From positions 1-41,971 of the forward strand of contig NZ_JAACYW010000076.1 in the NCBI RefSeq assembly GCF_015356825.1: a stretch of DNA of 41,971 nt, given 5' to 3'. This DNA is from Catenulispora rubra (GTDB lineage: Bacteria > Actinomycetota > Actinomycetes > Streptomycetales > Catenulisporaceae). Shown here one piece after another: positions 17,300 through 25,994 of this stretch. The notes beneath the pieces were generated by a model, which saw only the letters and a program-made list of their open reading frames with translations, was not told where the DNA came from and ran no database searches. Each line of letters starts with the position of its first letter. Position 1 is the first letter of the stretch. The translations under genes were made by a program, and so were the position numbers.

Positions 17300-18193
17300 C
17301 TAGACGACGATCACCCGTCGGCCACGCGTGTGGCCGGCCTGGCTGTCGATGTGCGCCTGCGCGGCGTCGGCCAGGGTGTACGACGTCTCGACCGGTATGT
17401 GCAGCGTCCCGCGCTCGATCATCGCGACGGCCTCGACCAGCGCGTCCGGCACGCTGCCGGCCGCGCCGGAGAACCGCACGCCGAACTGCGGCGCGCCGAG
17501 ATCGGCGATCGAGACGACCTTCTGCGGATCCCCGGTCAGCTCGACGAGGTCGCCGATGACGCCGGAGCCGGCCAGGTCCAGCGCCGCGTCCACGCGTCCG
17601 AGCCCGCGCACCCGTTCGACCCAGCCGGGGCCGTACGTCGTGGCGACGGCACCGAGGCTGCGCAGGTAGTCCTGGTTCGCCTCTCCCGCCGTGCCGATCA
17701 CCGCGATGCCGCGATCGCGCGCGACCTGCAGCACCGCCGACCCGACGCCCCCGGCCGCGCCGCTGACCAGCAGCGTCTCCCCGGGCCGCACGCCGACCTG
17801 GCCGACGATGCGCAGCGCGGTCTCGACCACCGAGGGGTATCCGGCGGCCTCCTCGAACGACAGCCCCTCGGGTATGCGGGCCCACGCGCCGAGCACGGCG
17901 AACTCGGCGTAGGTCTCCGAGCCTTCGCCGAACACTGAGTCGCCGACCTCGACCCCCTCGACGCCCGCCCCGATCTCGTCCACGATCCCGGCGGCGTCCA
18001 GCCCGACGCCGGAGGGCAGCTTGAGCGGATGTGCCGCCAGCTTCTGGCCTTCCCGGACCCGCCAGTCGACGGGGTTCACGCCTGCCGCGCGCACCGCGAT
18101 GCGCACCTGACCTGGGCCGGCGTGGGGCTCCTCGGCGTCGGTGAGGTGCAGGACGTCCGGACCGCCGAACTCGGCGAAGCTCACTTTCTTCAT
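17300..18193 (-). CDS. NADPH:quinone oxidoreductase-like MDR enzyme (zinc-independent)
   Basis: 297 aa from the ATG at 18193 (MKKVSFAEFG); a longer in-frame start 10 codons upstream would run through the operator region and is less likely. The N-terminal GroES-like part has AAGVNPVDWRVREG; the Rossmann NADPH motif is SGAAGGVGSAVLQVA at ~140. No structural or catalytic Zn Cys set is present, as in QOR/zeta-crystallin proteins. The likely reaction is NADPH-dependent reduction of quinones or enones. It is divergent from a TetR gene with two dyads between them, the typical layout of a repressor and a detoxification target. The promoter is probably inside 18200-18245; almost no leader separates it from the ATG. 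Confidence 0.83.
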   Translation of the reverse strand: MKKVSFAEFGGPDVLHLTDAEEPHAGPGQVRIAVRAAGVNPVDWRVREGQKLAAHPLKLPSGVGLDAAGIVDEIGAGVEGVEVGDSVFGEGSETYAEFAVLGAWARIPEGLSFEEAAGYPSVVETALRIVGQVGVRPGETLLVSGAAGGVGSAVLQVARDRGIAVIGTAGEANQDYLRSLGAVATTYGPGWVERVRGLGRVDAALDLAGSGVIGDLVELTGDPQKVVSIADLGAPQFGVRFSGAAGSVPDALVEAVAMIERGTLHIPVETSYTLADAAQAHIDSQAGHTRGRRVIVV

Positions 18194-18200
18194 GCGGCAG

Positions 18201-18244
18201 ACCGTAGCACTAACGGTTAGCATTTTGAAACAGCTACGGTTTCA
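18201..18244. promoter_or_regulatory. Overlapping dyads between the MDR and TetR genes (candidate TetR operators)
   Basis: Three symmetries are packed here: CTAACGGTTAG (18210-18220), the arms ACCGTAGC (18201-18208) and GCTACGGT (18233-18240), and TGAAAC-7 bp-GTTTCA (18226-18244). The last is a 19-bp dyad of a size that fits a TetR dimer. The 70-bp divergent gap contains little else. Confidence 0.6.
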
Positions 18245-18263
18245 CACCTGATAGTGTTCAGCC

Positions 18264-18929
18264 ATGACCGAGCAGCCTGAGCAGCCTGAGCAGCCTGAGC
18301 AGCCTGAGCAGCCTGAGCAGCTTGCGCGGCCCGAGCCGCCGGGACGCCGCGAGCGCAAGAAGGCCGCGACCCGCCAGAAGATCGCCGACACCGCGTTGCG
18401 GCTCTTCCTGGAGCGCGGCTACGACGCGGTGGGCATCCGGGAGGTGGCCGCCGAGGCCGACGTGGCCGTGACCACGCTGTTCTCGCACTTCGCGGCGAAG
18501 GAGGCGCTGGTCTTCGACCAGGACGAGGACTTCGAGCGCGGCCTCGTGCGGGCCGTCACCGACCGCAGGCCCGACGAGCCGCTGATCCCGGCCCTGCGCG
18601 GCCAGGTCAAGGCCCTGATCCGGCACTGCACGACGGACGATGCCGCCCCGATGTGGCGCATGATCGACGAGACGCCGGCGCTGCGGCAGTACGAGGCGTC
18701 GATGCGGCTGCGGCACGCACAGGCTTTGGCCACGGCGATCGCGGCGGACGCCGTGGCCGACCCGCTGCACACCACGACGGCTTGCCAGGCGATCGCCCGG
18801 TTCGCCATCGATGCCTTCTCCTTGGCCCGCGAATCAGACGATCCGGAGGCCACCGTGGACGAGGTCTTCGGCATGATCCAGGCAGCCTGGGACGCCGGAC
18901 GCTCCGCCACACACGAGCCCGGCGCCTGA
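18264..18929 (+). CDS. TetR-family transcriptional regulator
   Basis: 221 aa. The HTH is RQKIADTALRLFLERGYDA followed by VGIREVAAEADVAVTTLFSHFAAKEALVF (~37-85), a textbook TetR_N. The C-terminal ligand domain contains a MftR-like helix set (ACQAIARFAIDAFSLA). The N-terminus has an odd low-complexity tail: EQP repeated five times then EQL, encoded by six 9-bp units GAGCAGCCT/T at 18270-18323. Slippage there would change protein length without a frameshift. It probably represses the divergent MDR gene and itself through the dyads at 18201-18244; the inducer is unknown. Confidence 0.87.
   Translation: MTEQPEQPEQPEQPEQPEQLARPEPPGRRERKKAATRQKIADTALRLFLERGYDAVGIREVAAEADVAVTTLFSHFAAKEALVFDQDEDFERGLVRAVTDRRPDEPLIPALRGQVKALIRHCTTDDAAPMWRMIDETPALRQYEASMRLRHAQALATAIAADAVADPLHTTTACQAIARFAIDAFSLARESDDPEATVDEVFGMIQAAWDAGRSATHEPGA
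18270..18323 (+). repeat. Six 9-bp in-frame tandem repeats in the tetR 5' end
   Basis: GAGCAGCCT repeats five times exactly, then once as GAGCAGCTT, starting three codons into the gene. It encodes the EQP tail ahead of the DNA-binding domain. Confidence 0.9.
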
Positions 18930-18941
18930 CAGAACCCTGAT

Positions 18942-20813
18942 TCAGTGGCCAACGACCCCCGGTCCCCCATCACGATGACCGGCTTCAGCGCCGGATCCAG
19001 CGTCAGCAACCCAGTAGCGAATGTCGCCCGAGTGCACGACAGAGCCACCCACGACGGTGAGGACCGAGTGCAGCGATCGCAACTGCGAGTCGGGAACGGT
19101 GAAGTAGTCATCGCTGAGTACCACCACGTCGCCGAGCCGACCGGTTTCGAGCGAGCCGAGCAGGTGCTCGTCCTCCCCGCCGAGGAACCACTGGTTCGAC
19201 GTGGTGAACCCGGCGAGGACCTCGGCGCGGGTCAGCTGCTGGCCGGGGTTGACCTGGTTGCCCAGGGCGTTCAGGCCGGTTGTGGCGTAGTAGGCGTGGA
19301 TCCAGGGGTTCAGGGGCGCGATCTGCATGCCGTCCGAACTCAGCCCGAGCGGGATGCCGCTGTCGGCCAGCATCCGGTATGGCGGTCCCGCCGGAACCGC
19401 CGTTCCGAAGTATCGGTAGGGCGTCACGTTCACTCCGCCGCCGAGTGCCTTCAGCCGGGCGACGTAGTCCGGCGTGATGAAAGTGGCGTGCGCCACCACC
19501 CAACGGAGGTGTTCGATGGATGTCTGCGAGTTCACCGCCTCGAAGCCCTCGATCTCGGTTCGGAAGTCCGAGGGAGTGATGGAGTGGACCTCGGCGCGCC
19601 ATCCGGCCTTCGCCACGGCCGTCGCCGCGTTCGTCCAGGTGTCGTTCCCGCCGGCGTAGTGCTGGAAATCCGCGAGGAATTCACCGATCGCGCCGGTGCG
19701 CACCAGGTCGTTGCCGAAGAACGGGAACGTGTTCTGCAGTCGCGCCTTGGCCACGGGGATGTCGGGTTCACTGTCGAACAGCAGGGCGTTGGTACGCAGC
19801 CGGACGACGGCTTCCGGCAGTCCGCCGGTGACCGCGTCCCGCTGGTTCCCCTCTCCGTAGACCGCGAGGAACGGGTTGTACATCGCGAAGTTGTCCTCGC
19901 TCGCGGCCCCGTCGTCGGGCGTGTTCGTGGCCTGGAACGCGCCCTGGTCGAGGTGCGTCGTCACCCCGAGGCTCGCGGCGTAGGCCATCGCGTCCCGCAC
20001 ACTGGACTTGCGGTCGTCGAACGTCAGCGTCCGGCGCAGTGCCAGCAATGCCTTGGTCGACGGCCCGCTCCCCGGGAACGGCGCCCCCGCGATGGAGCCG
20101 TCCGCACCCACCTGCACCGGGCCGAACGGGCCGCTCACATTCTCGAAGAACGTCTTTCCGAGGGAATTGGTGACCGCCGGACCGGTGAACCCGACCTGGA
20201 TGTAGACCGGCCGATCCGGGACGGCGTCGTCGAGTTCGGCGAGCGTGGGCAGCCGCTTCTCGGCGAATTGGTTCGGGGTGAAACCACCGATGGTGGTGAT
20301 GAAGTCGCTCGCACCCGCCGCCCTTTTGTTGTTCGCGGGCAGGGCCGCGGCGCGTCGGCGGTACAGGGCCAGAACGTCGGCGATGGAGTAGGCGTTCTCC
20401 AACGGGGTGTGACGCCCTGGCCGGTTACCCATCAGCACGAAGTGGTTGTGGCAGTCGATCAGACCGGGCATGGCGATCCTGCCGTGCAGGTCGATGACCC
20501 GCGGATCCTCGGCGAAAGACCGACGCGCTCGGTGGAAGCTGTTCCCGACATAGGTGATCACCCCGCCTTGGATCGCGATGACGCCGGCGACGGTACCGGC
20601 GCTGTCCATCGTATGAATCCGGCCGTTGCGCAGAATCAGGTTCCCCGCCGGGGAGGTACTCCGTCGCGCCGCGGTTGAGGCGCTCGCGGTCGCCGCGGCT
20701 GGGCCGGCCGCGGCGATGCTGCCCGCAGCTGCGGCGGCCGCACCGGCTGTCGCGCTGGTGCGCAGCAACGCGCGGCGCGAGACGTTGTGCTTTGGCTGCT
20801 TCGAGCTTTCCAT
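18942..20813 (-). CDS. Tat-exported YtcJ-like amidohydrolase
   Basis: 623 aa. Twin-arginine signal NVSRRALLRTSATAGAAAA (10-28), then a long Ala-rich region to ~55. The amidohydrolase core starts with LILRNGRIHTMD and the metal-binding HxH is H122/H124 in GLIDCHNHF. Later metal-site candidates lie in RAEVHSI, VVAHATF and GLSSDGMQIAP. The C-terminal strand block (LETGRLGDVVVLSDDYFTVPD) closes the composite domain. YtcJ relatives hydrolyse N-acyl or carbamoyl/formamide bonds; the substrate here is unknown. Ribosome site GAAGGAG before the ATG. It is divergent from the AraC regulator, its likely controller, and convergent with tetR (12 bp apart). Confidence 0.83.
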   Translation of the reverse strand: MESSKQPKHNVSRRALLRTSATAGAAAAAAGSIAAAGPAAATASASTAARRSTSPAGNLILRNGRIHTMDSAGTVAGVIAIQGGVITYVGNSFHRARRSFAEDPRVIDLHGRIAMPGLIDCHNHFVLMGNRPGRHTPLENAYSIADVLALYRRRAAALPANNKRAAGASDFITTIGGFTPNQFAEKRLPTLAELDDAVPDRPVYIQVGFTGPAVTNSLGKTFFENVSGPFGPVQVGADGSIAGAPFPGSGPSTKALLALRRTLTFDDRKSSVRDAMAYAASLGVTTHLDQGAFQATNTPDDGAASEDNFAMYNPFLAVYGEGNQRDAVTGGLPEAVVRLRTNALLFDSEPDIPVAKARLQNTFPFFGNDLVRTGAIGEFLADFQHYAGGNDTWTNAATAVAKAGWRAEVHSITPSDFRTEIEGFEAVNSQTSIEHLRWVVAHATFITPDYVARLKALGGGVNVTPYRYFGTAVPAGPPYRMLADSGIPLGLSSDGMQIAPLNPWIHAYYATTGLNALGNQVNPGQQLTRAEVLAGFTTSNQWFLGGEDEHLLGSLETGRLGDVVVLSDDYFTVPDSQLRSLHSVLTVVGGSVVHSGDIRYWVADAGSGAEAGHRDGGPGVVGH

Positions 20814-21057
20814 AGAGTCACTCCTTCAATGACGTCCCAAGGGGACATGTCTCTTCAGGGAGGCATGGCTGATCAGAACGTTTCAATGAGATCCGCTGAC
20901 GGGCGGCAGATGGCCGATTTCCTTCGGCTGGGTCAGCCCAGTCTCGCAACGGGCCTCGCCAAAGGCGTCGCCCACAGCCGCCGATGGCGGAAATAAGCAT
21001 CCGCGAGGCGCTGTTGGACAGCACGCGAACGTGTCATGGCGGGCTGAGGAGGCTGGT

Positions 21058-22029
21058 GTGATTCGCATTCCGCAGGCCCGCGTCTTCGAAGTCACCGCGG
21101 CAGTCGGCGACTGGGAACGGCACAATGCCGAATCACTGGTCGAGCTTGCGTGCCGGGTCCCGGCCGATCGACCGTTCCAGGCTCGCCAGGTGCACCTGCA
21201 ACTGGATCACGCCGCGCTGGCACTGGTCAGCGGGACGCCACACGGTGTCGCGCGCGAGGAGGAAGCGATCGCGGCGCGGCCCGCGGATGCCATAGCCGTG
21301 TACACGAAACTCAAGGGCGATGGAGTCCTGGAGTACCGCGGCGCGCGAACGCGACTGCGTCCCGGTCATGTGGTGGTGTGCGACGTGGACTTTCCGCTAC
21401 GGCGTCAGGGCTTCGGGGACATCGCAGAGCTGGCAGTCACGGTCCCTCGTGCGAGCATCTCGGGCCTGACCGGCGACGCGGAAATCGGCGAGCCCAGCGT
21501 TCTCACCGTCCATCAGGATCCGTATGCACGTGCTCTGATGAATCTCGTACACCGGGCTGTACGTCCACACGTACCGGTGCCGGCCGACGAACAGGCCGTG
21601 CTGGAGTTGGTGGCGGTGCTCGCTTCCGGCGGCAGGGCATCGCCGTCGACGAAACATCGCGCCGCCGCACGCGCGTTCATCGACGATCACCTGGCCGACC
21701 CCCTGTTGTCCGCATCCGACGTGGCGGCGGGCGCAGGCGTCTCGGAACGGCATCTGTCACGGTTGTTCGCCGAGGTGGGCGCCTCCGTGCCCAGGCACAT
21801 CCTGGCGCGGCGGCTCGACCTCGCCTACAGCACACTCAGGCACGCGCCGGGGCCGGGCATCAGCACGGCGGAAGCCGCGGCACGCTGCGGGTTCACCTCG
21901 ATGTCGCACTTCTCCCGCACATTCCACCAGCGATTCGGAGTGACCGCCGGCAAAGTGCGCAGCCATGGCGGGCGTCCGCAGCCTGATCGCGATCGCATGT
22001 CCCCTGCCATGGCTTCCATCAAGGTCTAA
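21058..22029 (+). CDS. AraC-family transcriptional regulator
   Basis: 323 aa from the GTG at 21058, chosen because GAGGAGG lies 5 bp upstream; a GTG at 21031 in the same frame has no ribosome site. The N-terminal ~190 residues look like the AraC-binding-2 cupin-like ligand domain (VYTKLKGDGVLEYRGARTRLRPGHVVVCD). Two HTH motifs follow: SASDVAAGAGVSERHLSRLFAE and STAEAAARCGFTSMSHFSRTFHQRFG, then the family's closing VTAGKVR. It is divergent from the amidohydrolase gene across ~244 bp and probably controls it. No inducer can be read from the sequence. Confidence 0.88.
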   Translation: MIRIPQARVFEVTAAVGDWERHNAESLVELACRVPADRPFQARQVHLQLDHAALALVSGTPHGVAREEEAIAARPADAIAVYTKLKGDGVLEYRGARTRLRPGHVVVCDVDFPLRRQGFGDIAELAVTVPRASISGLTGDAEIGEPSVLTVHQDPYARALMNLVHRAVRPHVPVPADEQAVLELVAVLASGGRASPSTKHRAAARAFIDDHLADPLLSASDVAAGAGVSERHLSRLFAEVGASVPRHILARRLDLAYSTLRHAPGPGISTAEAAARCGFTSMSHFSRTFHQRFGVTAGKVRSHGGRPQPDRDRMSPAMASIKV

Positions 22030-22032
22030 TTC

Positions 22033-22057
22033 GCCGGCCGCCGAGGCGACGGCCGGC
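22033..22057. terminator. Bidirectional hairpin between convergent araC-type and P450 genes
   Basis: GCCGGCCG (22033-22040) pairs with CGGCCGGC (22050-22057), and inner CG pairs can extend the stem. It lies 4 bp after the AraC stop and 12 bp before the P450 stop. There is no T-run, as is usual for actinobacterial terminators. Confidence 0.55.
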
Positions 22058-22069
22058 ACACCACCGCGA

Positions 22070-23311
22070 TCAGCTCCCAGCAGCCGGCTGAAGAACCACC
22101 GGCAGTGCCTGATGCCCGTTCGAGATCAGCGACCCCAGCGGCGCAAGCTCCGCCCCCGGCGCGAACGCGATGTCCGGGAACCGCGCGAACAGCTTGTCCA
22201 GCACCGTCTCCGCCTCCATCCGCGCCAGCGGCGCGCCGAGGCAGAAGTGCACCCCGTGGCCGAACGCGAAGTGGTCCTGCCCCGCGCGCGTGACGTCGAA
22301 CGCGCCCGCGGTCTCGCCGTGCAGGTCCGGGTGGCGGCCGATCGCGGCGTAGGAAGCCAGGATCGCCTCGCCCTGCCGGATCACCAGCCCGCCGGCCAGC
22401 TCGATGTCCTCCACCGCGTACCGCAGCGGCAGGTGCGCGACCGGCGCTTCGAACCGCAGCGTCTCCTCCACGACGTCGCGCCACGGGGCCTTGCCCTCGT
22501 CGACCTTCGCACGCTCCTCGGGGTGCGTCAGCAGCAGGGTGATGGCCTGGTCGATCAGGTTGACCGTGGTCTCGTAGCCGGCCGACACCACCAGGAGCAG
22601 CGTGTCGAGCAGTTCCTGCTCGGTCAGCGCCGAGCCGTCGCCTTCCTCGTCCTGGTCGTCGCGAGCCGCGATGAGCGCCGAGGTCATGTCGTCGCCGGGG
22701 TTCTCGCGCTTCTCGGCGACCAGGCCGGCCAGGACGCCGTACAGCTTCACCGCGTTGGCCTGGGCCTCCTCCGGCGACAGCGTGGTGTCGAACACGGCGT
22801 CCACCAGGCCGCGGAACGCCTGCTGCGCGGCCGGCGGCAGCCCCATCAGGGAGCTGATGACCTGGATCGGCAGCGGCACGGCCAGGTTCTCGCGCAGATC
22901 CACGCTCTGCCCCGCCGGGGTCTCCGCCAGCGCGTCGAGCAGCGCGTCGGTCATCTCCTCGATGCGCGGGGCCAGTGCGGCGACCCGGCGGCCCGCGAAG
23001 GCCGGGCTGACCAGGCGCCGCAGCCGGCGGTGGTCGGCGCCGTACGCGGTGAACATGTTGCTCACGCCGACCCACAGCGCGAGCGGCCACTTCCCGATGA
23101 TCTCGTCGGGGAACTTCGGCCAGTGCTGTGCGGCGTCCTTCGACACCCGCGGGTCGATCAGGAGCGCCTTGAGCACCCCCGGATCGGCGACCGCCCACAC
23201 CTCCTGGCCCAGCAGGTCCACGCGCGTGGCCGGACCGTGGTCGCGCAGATAGGCGTCCTCGGTGTGGCGGTTCGCGCCGGTCGGGTCGAGTGTGAGCACA
23301 GGCTGGTCCAT
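22070..23311 (-). CDS. Cytochrome P450 (CYP154-like) at the end of the conservon
   Basis: 413 aa, complete bacterial class I P450. The I-helix oxygen-binding motif is AGYETT (244-249), the K-helix ExxR is E283-R286 (EETLR), and the heme loop is FGHGVHFCLG with Cys357. It shares EETLRFEAPVAHLPLRYAV with CYP154 enzymes of Streptomyces as I recall them. It follows cvnE by 125 bp on the same strand, the gap being filled by 26-bp repeats. In Streptomyces a CYP154-type enzyme often sits next to the CYP157-type CvnE, so this is probably the catalytically competent partner. Substrate unknown; polyketide-like or steroid-like compounds are typical for the family. Confidence 0.88.
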   Translation of the reverse strand: MDQPVLTLDPTGANRHTEDAYLRDHGPATRVDLLGQEVWAVADPGVLKALLIDPRVSKDAAQHWPKFPDEIIGKWPLALWVGVSNMFTAYGADHRRLRRLVSPAFAGRRVAALAPRIEEMTDALLDALAETPAGQSVDLRENLAVPLPIQVISSLMGLPPAAQQAFRGLVDAVFDTTLSPEEAQANAVKLYGVLAGLVAEKRENPGDDMTSALIAARDDQDEEGDGSALTEQELLDTLLLVVSAGYETTVNLIDQAITLLLTHPEERAKVDEGKAPWRDVVEETLRFEAPVAHLPLRYAVEDIELAGGLVIRQGEAILASYAAIGRHPDLHGETAGAFDVTRAGQDHFAFGHGVHFCLGAPLARMEAETVLDKLFARFPDIAFAPGAELAPLGSLISNGHQALPVVLQPAAGS

Positions 23312-23348
23312 GCTGGGGCCTCCATGGCGGACGGGGACGAACGAGGAC

Positions 23349-23455
23349 GGTTCGGTCGGCGCGGCGGGATGGGGGTGGGTTCGGGTCAGCGCGACGGGAT
23401 CGGGGTTCGGTCAGCGCGACGGCATCGGCGGTTCGGTCAGCGCAGCGGGATCGGC
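23349..23455. repeat. Four ~26-bp tandem repeats spanning the cvnE stop codon
   Basis: Units begin GGTTCGGTCAGCGCGACGG at 23378, 23404 and 23430 with an exact 26-bp period; a more diverged 29-bp unit starts at 23349. The stop of cvnE (TGA at 23437-23439, minus strand) is inside the last unit, and its GCTGACCGAACC context recurs in each downstream copy. 26 is not a multiple of 3, so the array is not a coding repeat. Confidence 0.8.
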
Positions 23456-24651
23456 GGCGAGCCCGGGATCGTGACCGGCAACGCCGCCAGCGCCCGGGCG
23501 AACGGCCCGGGCCGCCAGACCAGCTTCTCCACCGGGACCGCCAGTTCCATCTCCGGCAGCGCGTCGAGGATCTGGTCGATCGCCGCCTGCGCGATCAGGT
23601 AGGCGGCGGACTGCGCCGGGCACGCGTGCGGACCGACGCTCCACGCCAGGTGCGCGCGGTTCCCGGCCCGCTGGTCGGAGGCGATCGCGGGGTCGTTGTT
23701 GCACGCGGACATGCTGATCAGCACCGGCTGGTGCGCCGGCAGCCAGACCCCGTCGATCTGCACGGGATACGGCGGGTAGGAGATGGCGTAGTTGGCCATC
23801 GGAGGGTCCTGATAAAGCACTTCGTCCAGAGCATCGCGCACCGTCAGGTTGCCGTCCAGCACGTCACCTGAGAAACGGTCGTCGGTGAGGATCAGCAGCA
23901 GGGCATTGGCGATCAGGTTCTGCTGCGGCTCGATTCCGGCGCCGTAAAGCGTGGCGAGCTGATGCACCATCTCCGGGATGTCCAGCGCCGACTCGTGCTG
24001 CAGAAGCCGGGTGGTCACATCGTTGGCCGGGTACTCCTTCTTCATCACGACCAGCTCGGCCAGTGCCCCGGCGAGCATCGCGTTGCCGGCCTCGGCGTCG
24101 TTGCCCTCGAAGATCTGCGCCATCCCGGTGGCGACCCGCTGCCCGATCTCCGGCGGACAGCCCAGCAGGGTATTGAGAACCTGGAAGGCCAGCGGGAAGG
24201 CGAACTGCGTGATCAGGTCCGCCTCGCCGGCCTGACACATGTCGTTGATCAGGCCGATCGCCACGTCCTGGACGACCTTACGCAGGCCGTGCAGGTCCAC
24301 GCCGCTGAGGCTGTAGACGTTCGCGCTGCGGTACCTGGCGTGCTCGATGCCTGAGCTGCGCAGCGCGTTGGGCCGCCACTCCATCATCGGCTTGACCGGA
24401 CAGGCGTTGTCGATCCCCTCCTCCCACTGGCGCGGGTCGGCGGGGAAGCGGTCCTGGTCGTGCAGGATCTTCAGCGCGACGTGGTAACCGATCACCAGCG
24501 TGGCCGGCACGTCCGGGTGCAGCAGCACCGGAACCAGCGCGCCGTGCAGGCGGCGCATCTCGGCGTAGGCGCCGTGCGGATCGGCGGCGAATTCCGGCGT
24601 GTACATCGGGACGCGCGCCGTGGCGGCGTCCGCCGCGGTCTGGGTGGTCAC
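23437..24651 (-). CDS. cvnE: Conservon cytochrome P450 CvnE, CYP157-like, lacking ExxR
   Basis: 404 aa. It has the P450 fold and a heme cysteine (C344 in WSVGPHACPAQ), but the usually invariant K-helix ExxR reads E277-V-L-Y280, so Arg is replaced by Tyr. The I-helix AGxxT is also altered to YGAGIEPQQN (Pro in place of Thr). Loss of ExxR has been described for the CYP157 family of Streptomyces conservons, which this resembles (DPPMANYAISYP is a family-like block). It may have a structural or regulatory role in the Cvn membrane complex rather than ordinary monooxygenase activity; that part is inference. The ATG overlaps the cvnD stop as ATGA. Confidence 0.85.
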   Translation of the reverse strand: MTTQTAADAATARVPMYTPEFAADPHGAYAEMRRLHGALVPVLLHPDVPATLVIGYHVALKILHDQDRFPADPRQWEEGIDNACPVKPMMEWRPNALRSSGIEHARYRSANVYSLSGVDLHGLRKVVQDVAIGLINDMCQAGEADLITQFAFPLAFQVLNTLLGCPPEIGQRVATGMAQIFEGNDAEAGNAMLAGALAELVVMKKEYPANDVTTRLLQHESALDIPEMVHQLATLYGAGIEPQQNLIANALLLILTDDRFSGDVLDGNLTVRDALDEVLYQDPPMANYAISYPPYPVQIDGVWLPAHQPVLISMSACNNDPAIASDQRAGNRAHLAWSVGPHACPAQSAAYLIAQAAIDQILDALPEMELAVPVEKLVWRPGPFARALAALPVTIPGSPPIPLR

Positions 24652-25259
24652 GCAAACATCTCCGGTCGGCTGGGTCGGCTGGGTCGGCTGGTGAGGTGTT
24701 CGACGAGCACGATCAGCGCCTTGGCCGAGGAGGCCTGGTCGCGGGCGTCGCAGAAGGTCAGGGGCGTGTGCGGGGCCAGGTCCAGCGCCTCACGGATCTC
24801 CTCGTCGGGGTAGCGGCGGGCCCCGTCGAACTGGTTCACGGCCACCGTGTAGGGAAGATCCCGCTTCTCCACCGCGCTCAGGATCTCGTCGGCGTGGTCC
24901 AGGCGCCGGGTGTCGACGAGCACCAGCGCGCCGAGCGCGCCGCGGGCCAGCTCGTCCCACATCGGCAGGAACCGGTGCTGGCCCGGCGTGCCGAACAGAT
25001 ACAGCGCCACTCCGCCGAAGGTCCGGCGGCCGAAGTCCATCGCCACGGTCGTGGAGGTCTTGGCCGGCAGCCCCGCCAAATCGTCGACCCCGACGCTGGC
25101 CTCGGTGATCATCTCCTCGGTCCGCAGGGGCCTGATCTCCGAGACGCTGCCGACGAACGTGGTCTTGCCGACCCCGAAGGGTCCGGCGACCAGGAGCTTC
25201 ACCGACCGGGTGACGGTGCCGGGCAGGTAGGCGACCTCAGACAAGTTGGCGGAGCCCAC
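24648..25259 (-). CDS. cvnD: Conservon small GTPase CvnD
   Basis: 203 aa Ras/MglA-like GTPase. The P-loop is GPFGVGKTT (26-34), G3 is FGTPGQ (89-94) and G4 is NQFD (142-145). The start is a GTG at 25259 after AAAGAGG, overlapping cvnC by 23 bp. The C-terminal tail is unusual: SRP three times (9-bp units at ~24665-24691) before PEMFA. In conservons CvnD cycles between GDP and GTP and binds the CvnA-B-C complex at the membrane, a parallel to eukaryotic G-protein-coupled systems. Confidence 0.92.
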   Translation of the reverse strand: MGSANLSEVAYLPGTVTRSVKLLVAGPFGVGKTTFVGSVSEIRPLRTEEMITEASVGVDDLAGLPAKTSTTVAMDFGRRTFGGVALYLFGTPGQHRFLPMWDELARGALGALVLVDTRRLDHADEILSAVEKRDLPYTVAVNQFDGARRYPDEEIREALDLAPHTPLTFCDARDQASSAKALIVLVEHLTSRPSRPSRPEMFA

Positions 25260-25584
25260 GAAGCACCTCTTTCAGCACGTCGACGTCGGGAAGGTCGGCG
25301 GCGGGAGTGGGGAGGGCCAGATGCCCGGAGTCCATGAGCCCGGCGGCCAGGATCGCCACCACCGACGGCGGCAGGTCCAGGTGCGCGGCGATCTCGGCGA
25401 CCGACAGCGCGCCGTGCCGGCTGCACACCCCGAGCACCCGGCGCTGCTCCGGCGCCAGGCCCTGGGCCGGGACGTCCTGGGCCACCAGCAGCGTCACCAG
25501 CCCCATCTCCCGGCTCGGGCGCACGGCGCCGCCGGTCATGACGTACGCGCGCACCAGATCCGGGTCGCGCCGCGGCCGGCTCAC
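25237..25584 (-). CDS. cvnC: Conservon DUF742 protein CvnC
   Basis: 115 aa from the GTG at 25584, which overlaps the cvnB stop as GTGA; the frame is open further upstream but that part is out of frame with cvnB. The protein starts SRPRRDPDLVRAYVMTGG, the usual DUF742 opening (VRPYVxTxGR). It contains a winged-helix-like segment (ALSVAEIAAHLDLPPSVVAILAAGL) and ends LKEVLRGLRQLV. Members couple the CvnB roadblock protein to CvnD; whether they bind DNA is unsettled. Confidence 0.9.
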   Translation of the reverse strand: MSRPRRDPDLVRAYVMTGGAVRPSREMGLVTLLVAQDVPAQGLAPEQRRVLGVCSRHGALSVAEIAAHLDLPPSVVAILAAGLMDSGHLALPTPAADLPDVDVLKEVLRGLRQLV

Positions 25585-25991
25585 GGCCGGCGCGTCTCGC
25601 TGGTGAGCTCGTTGCCCAGCCGCGAGGCGAGGTCGTTCATCCGGTGCACGATCAGCCCGGCGTCGGCCGTGGGCGTCGCGCACACCCCGAGCATCGCGTT
25701 CTGGCCGGCGGCGGTGACCAGCACCAGCGCCTGGTCGTACTCGATCAGGTTCTGGCGCAGCCGGTTGTCCTGGTCCCCGCACATCGCGGCCAGCGCCTTG
25801 CCCAGGGACTGGACCCCGCTGACGGCGGCGGCGAACGCGTCGGCCTCGTCCCGGGTGATCGAGTCCGAATGCGCCATGCGCAGCCCGTCCCCGGAGATCA
25901 GGACGGAATAGCGCACCCCTTCGATGTCCAGGCTGCTGAGCATCCAGGTGAGCTTGTTGTTCCCGTCGGCCGGCGGGGCTGAGGTGCTCAC
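25581..25991 (-). CDS. cvnB: Conservon roadblock/LC7 protein CvnB
   Basis: 136 aa roadblock/LC7 (MglB-like) protein, beginning LTWMLSSLDIEGVRYSVLISGDG and followed by the family block RDEADAFAAAVSGVQSLGKALA. It starts with a GTG at 25991, three bases after the cvnA stop. MglB-type proteins act on the switch state of the MglA-like GTPase, here CvnD. Confidence 0.92.
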   Translation of the reverse strand: MSTSAPPADGNNKLTWMLSSLDIEGVRYSVLISGDGLRMAHSDSITRDEADAFAAAVSGVQSLGKALAAMCGDQDNRLRQNLIEYDQALVLVTAAGQNAMLGVCATPTADAGLIVHRMNDLASRLGNELTSETRRP

Positions 25992-25994
25992 GGG

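Noticed and set aside
23349..23455. 26-bp repeats considered as a CRISPR array
   Set aside because: Units are directly adjacent with no unique spacers, only four copies exist, one overlaps a coding end and no cas gene is present.
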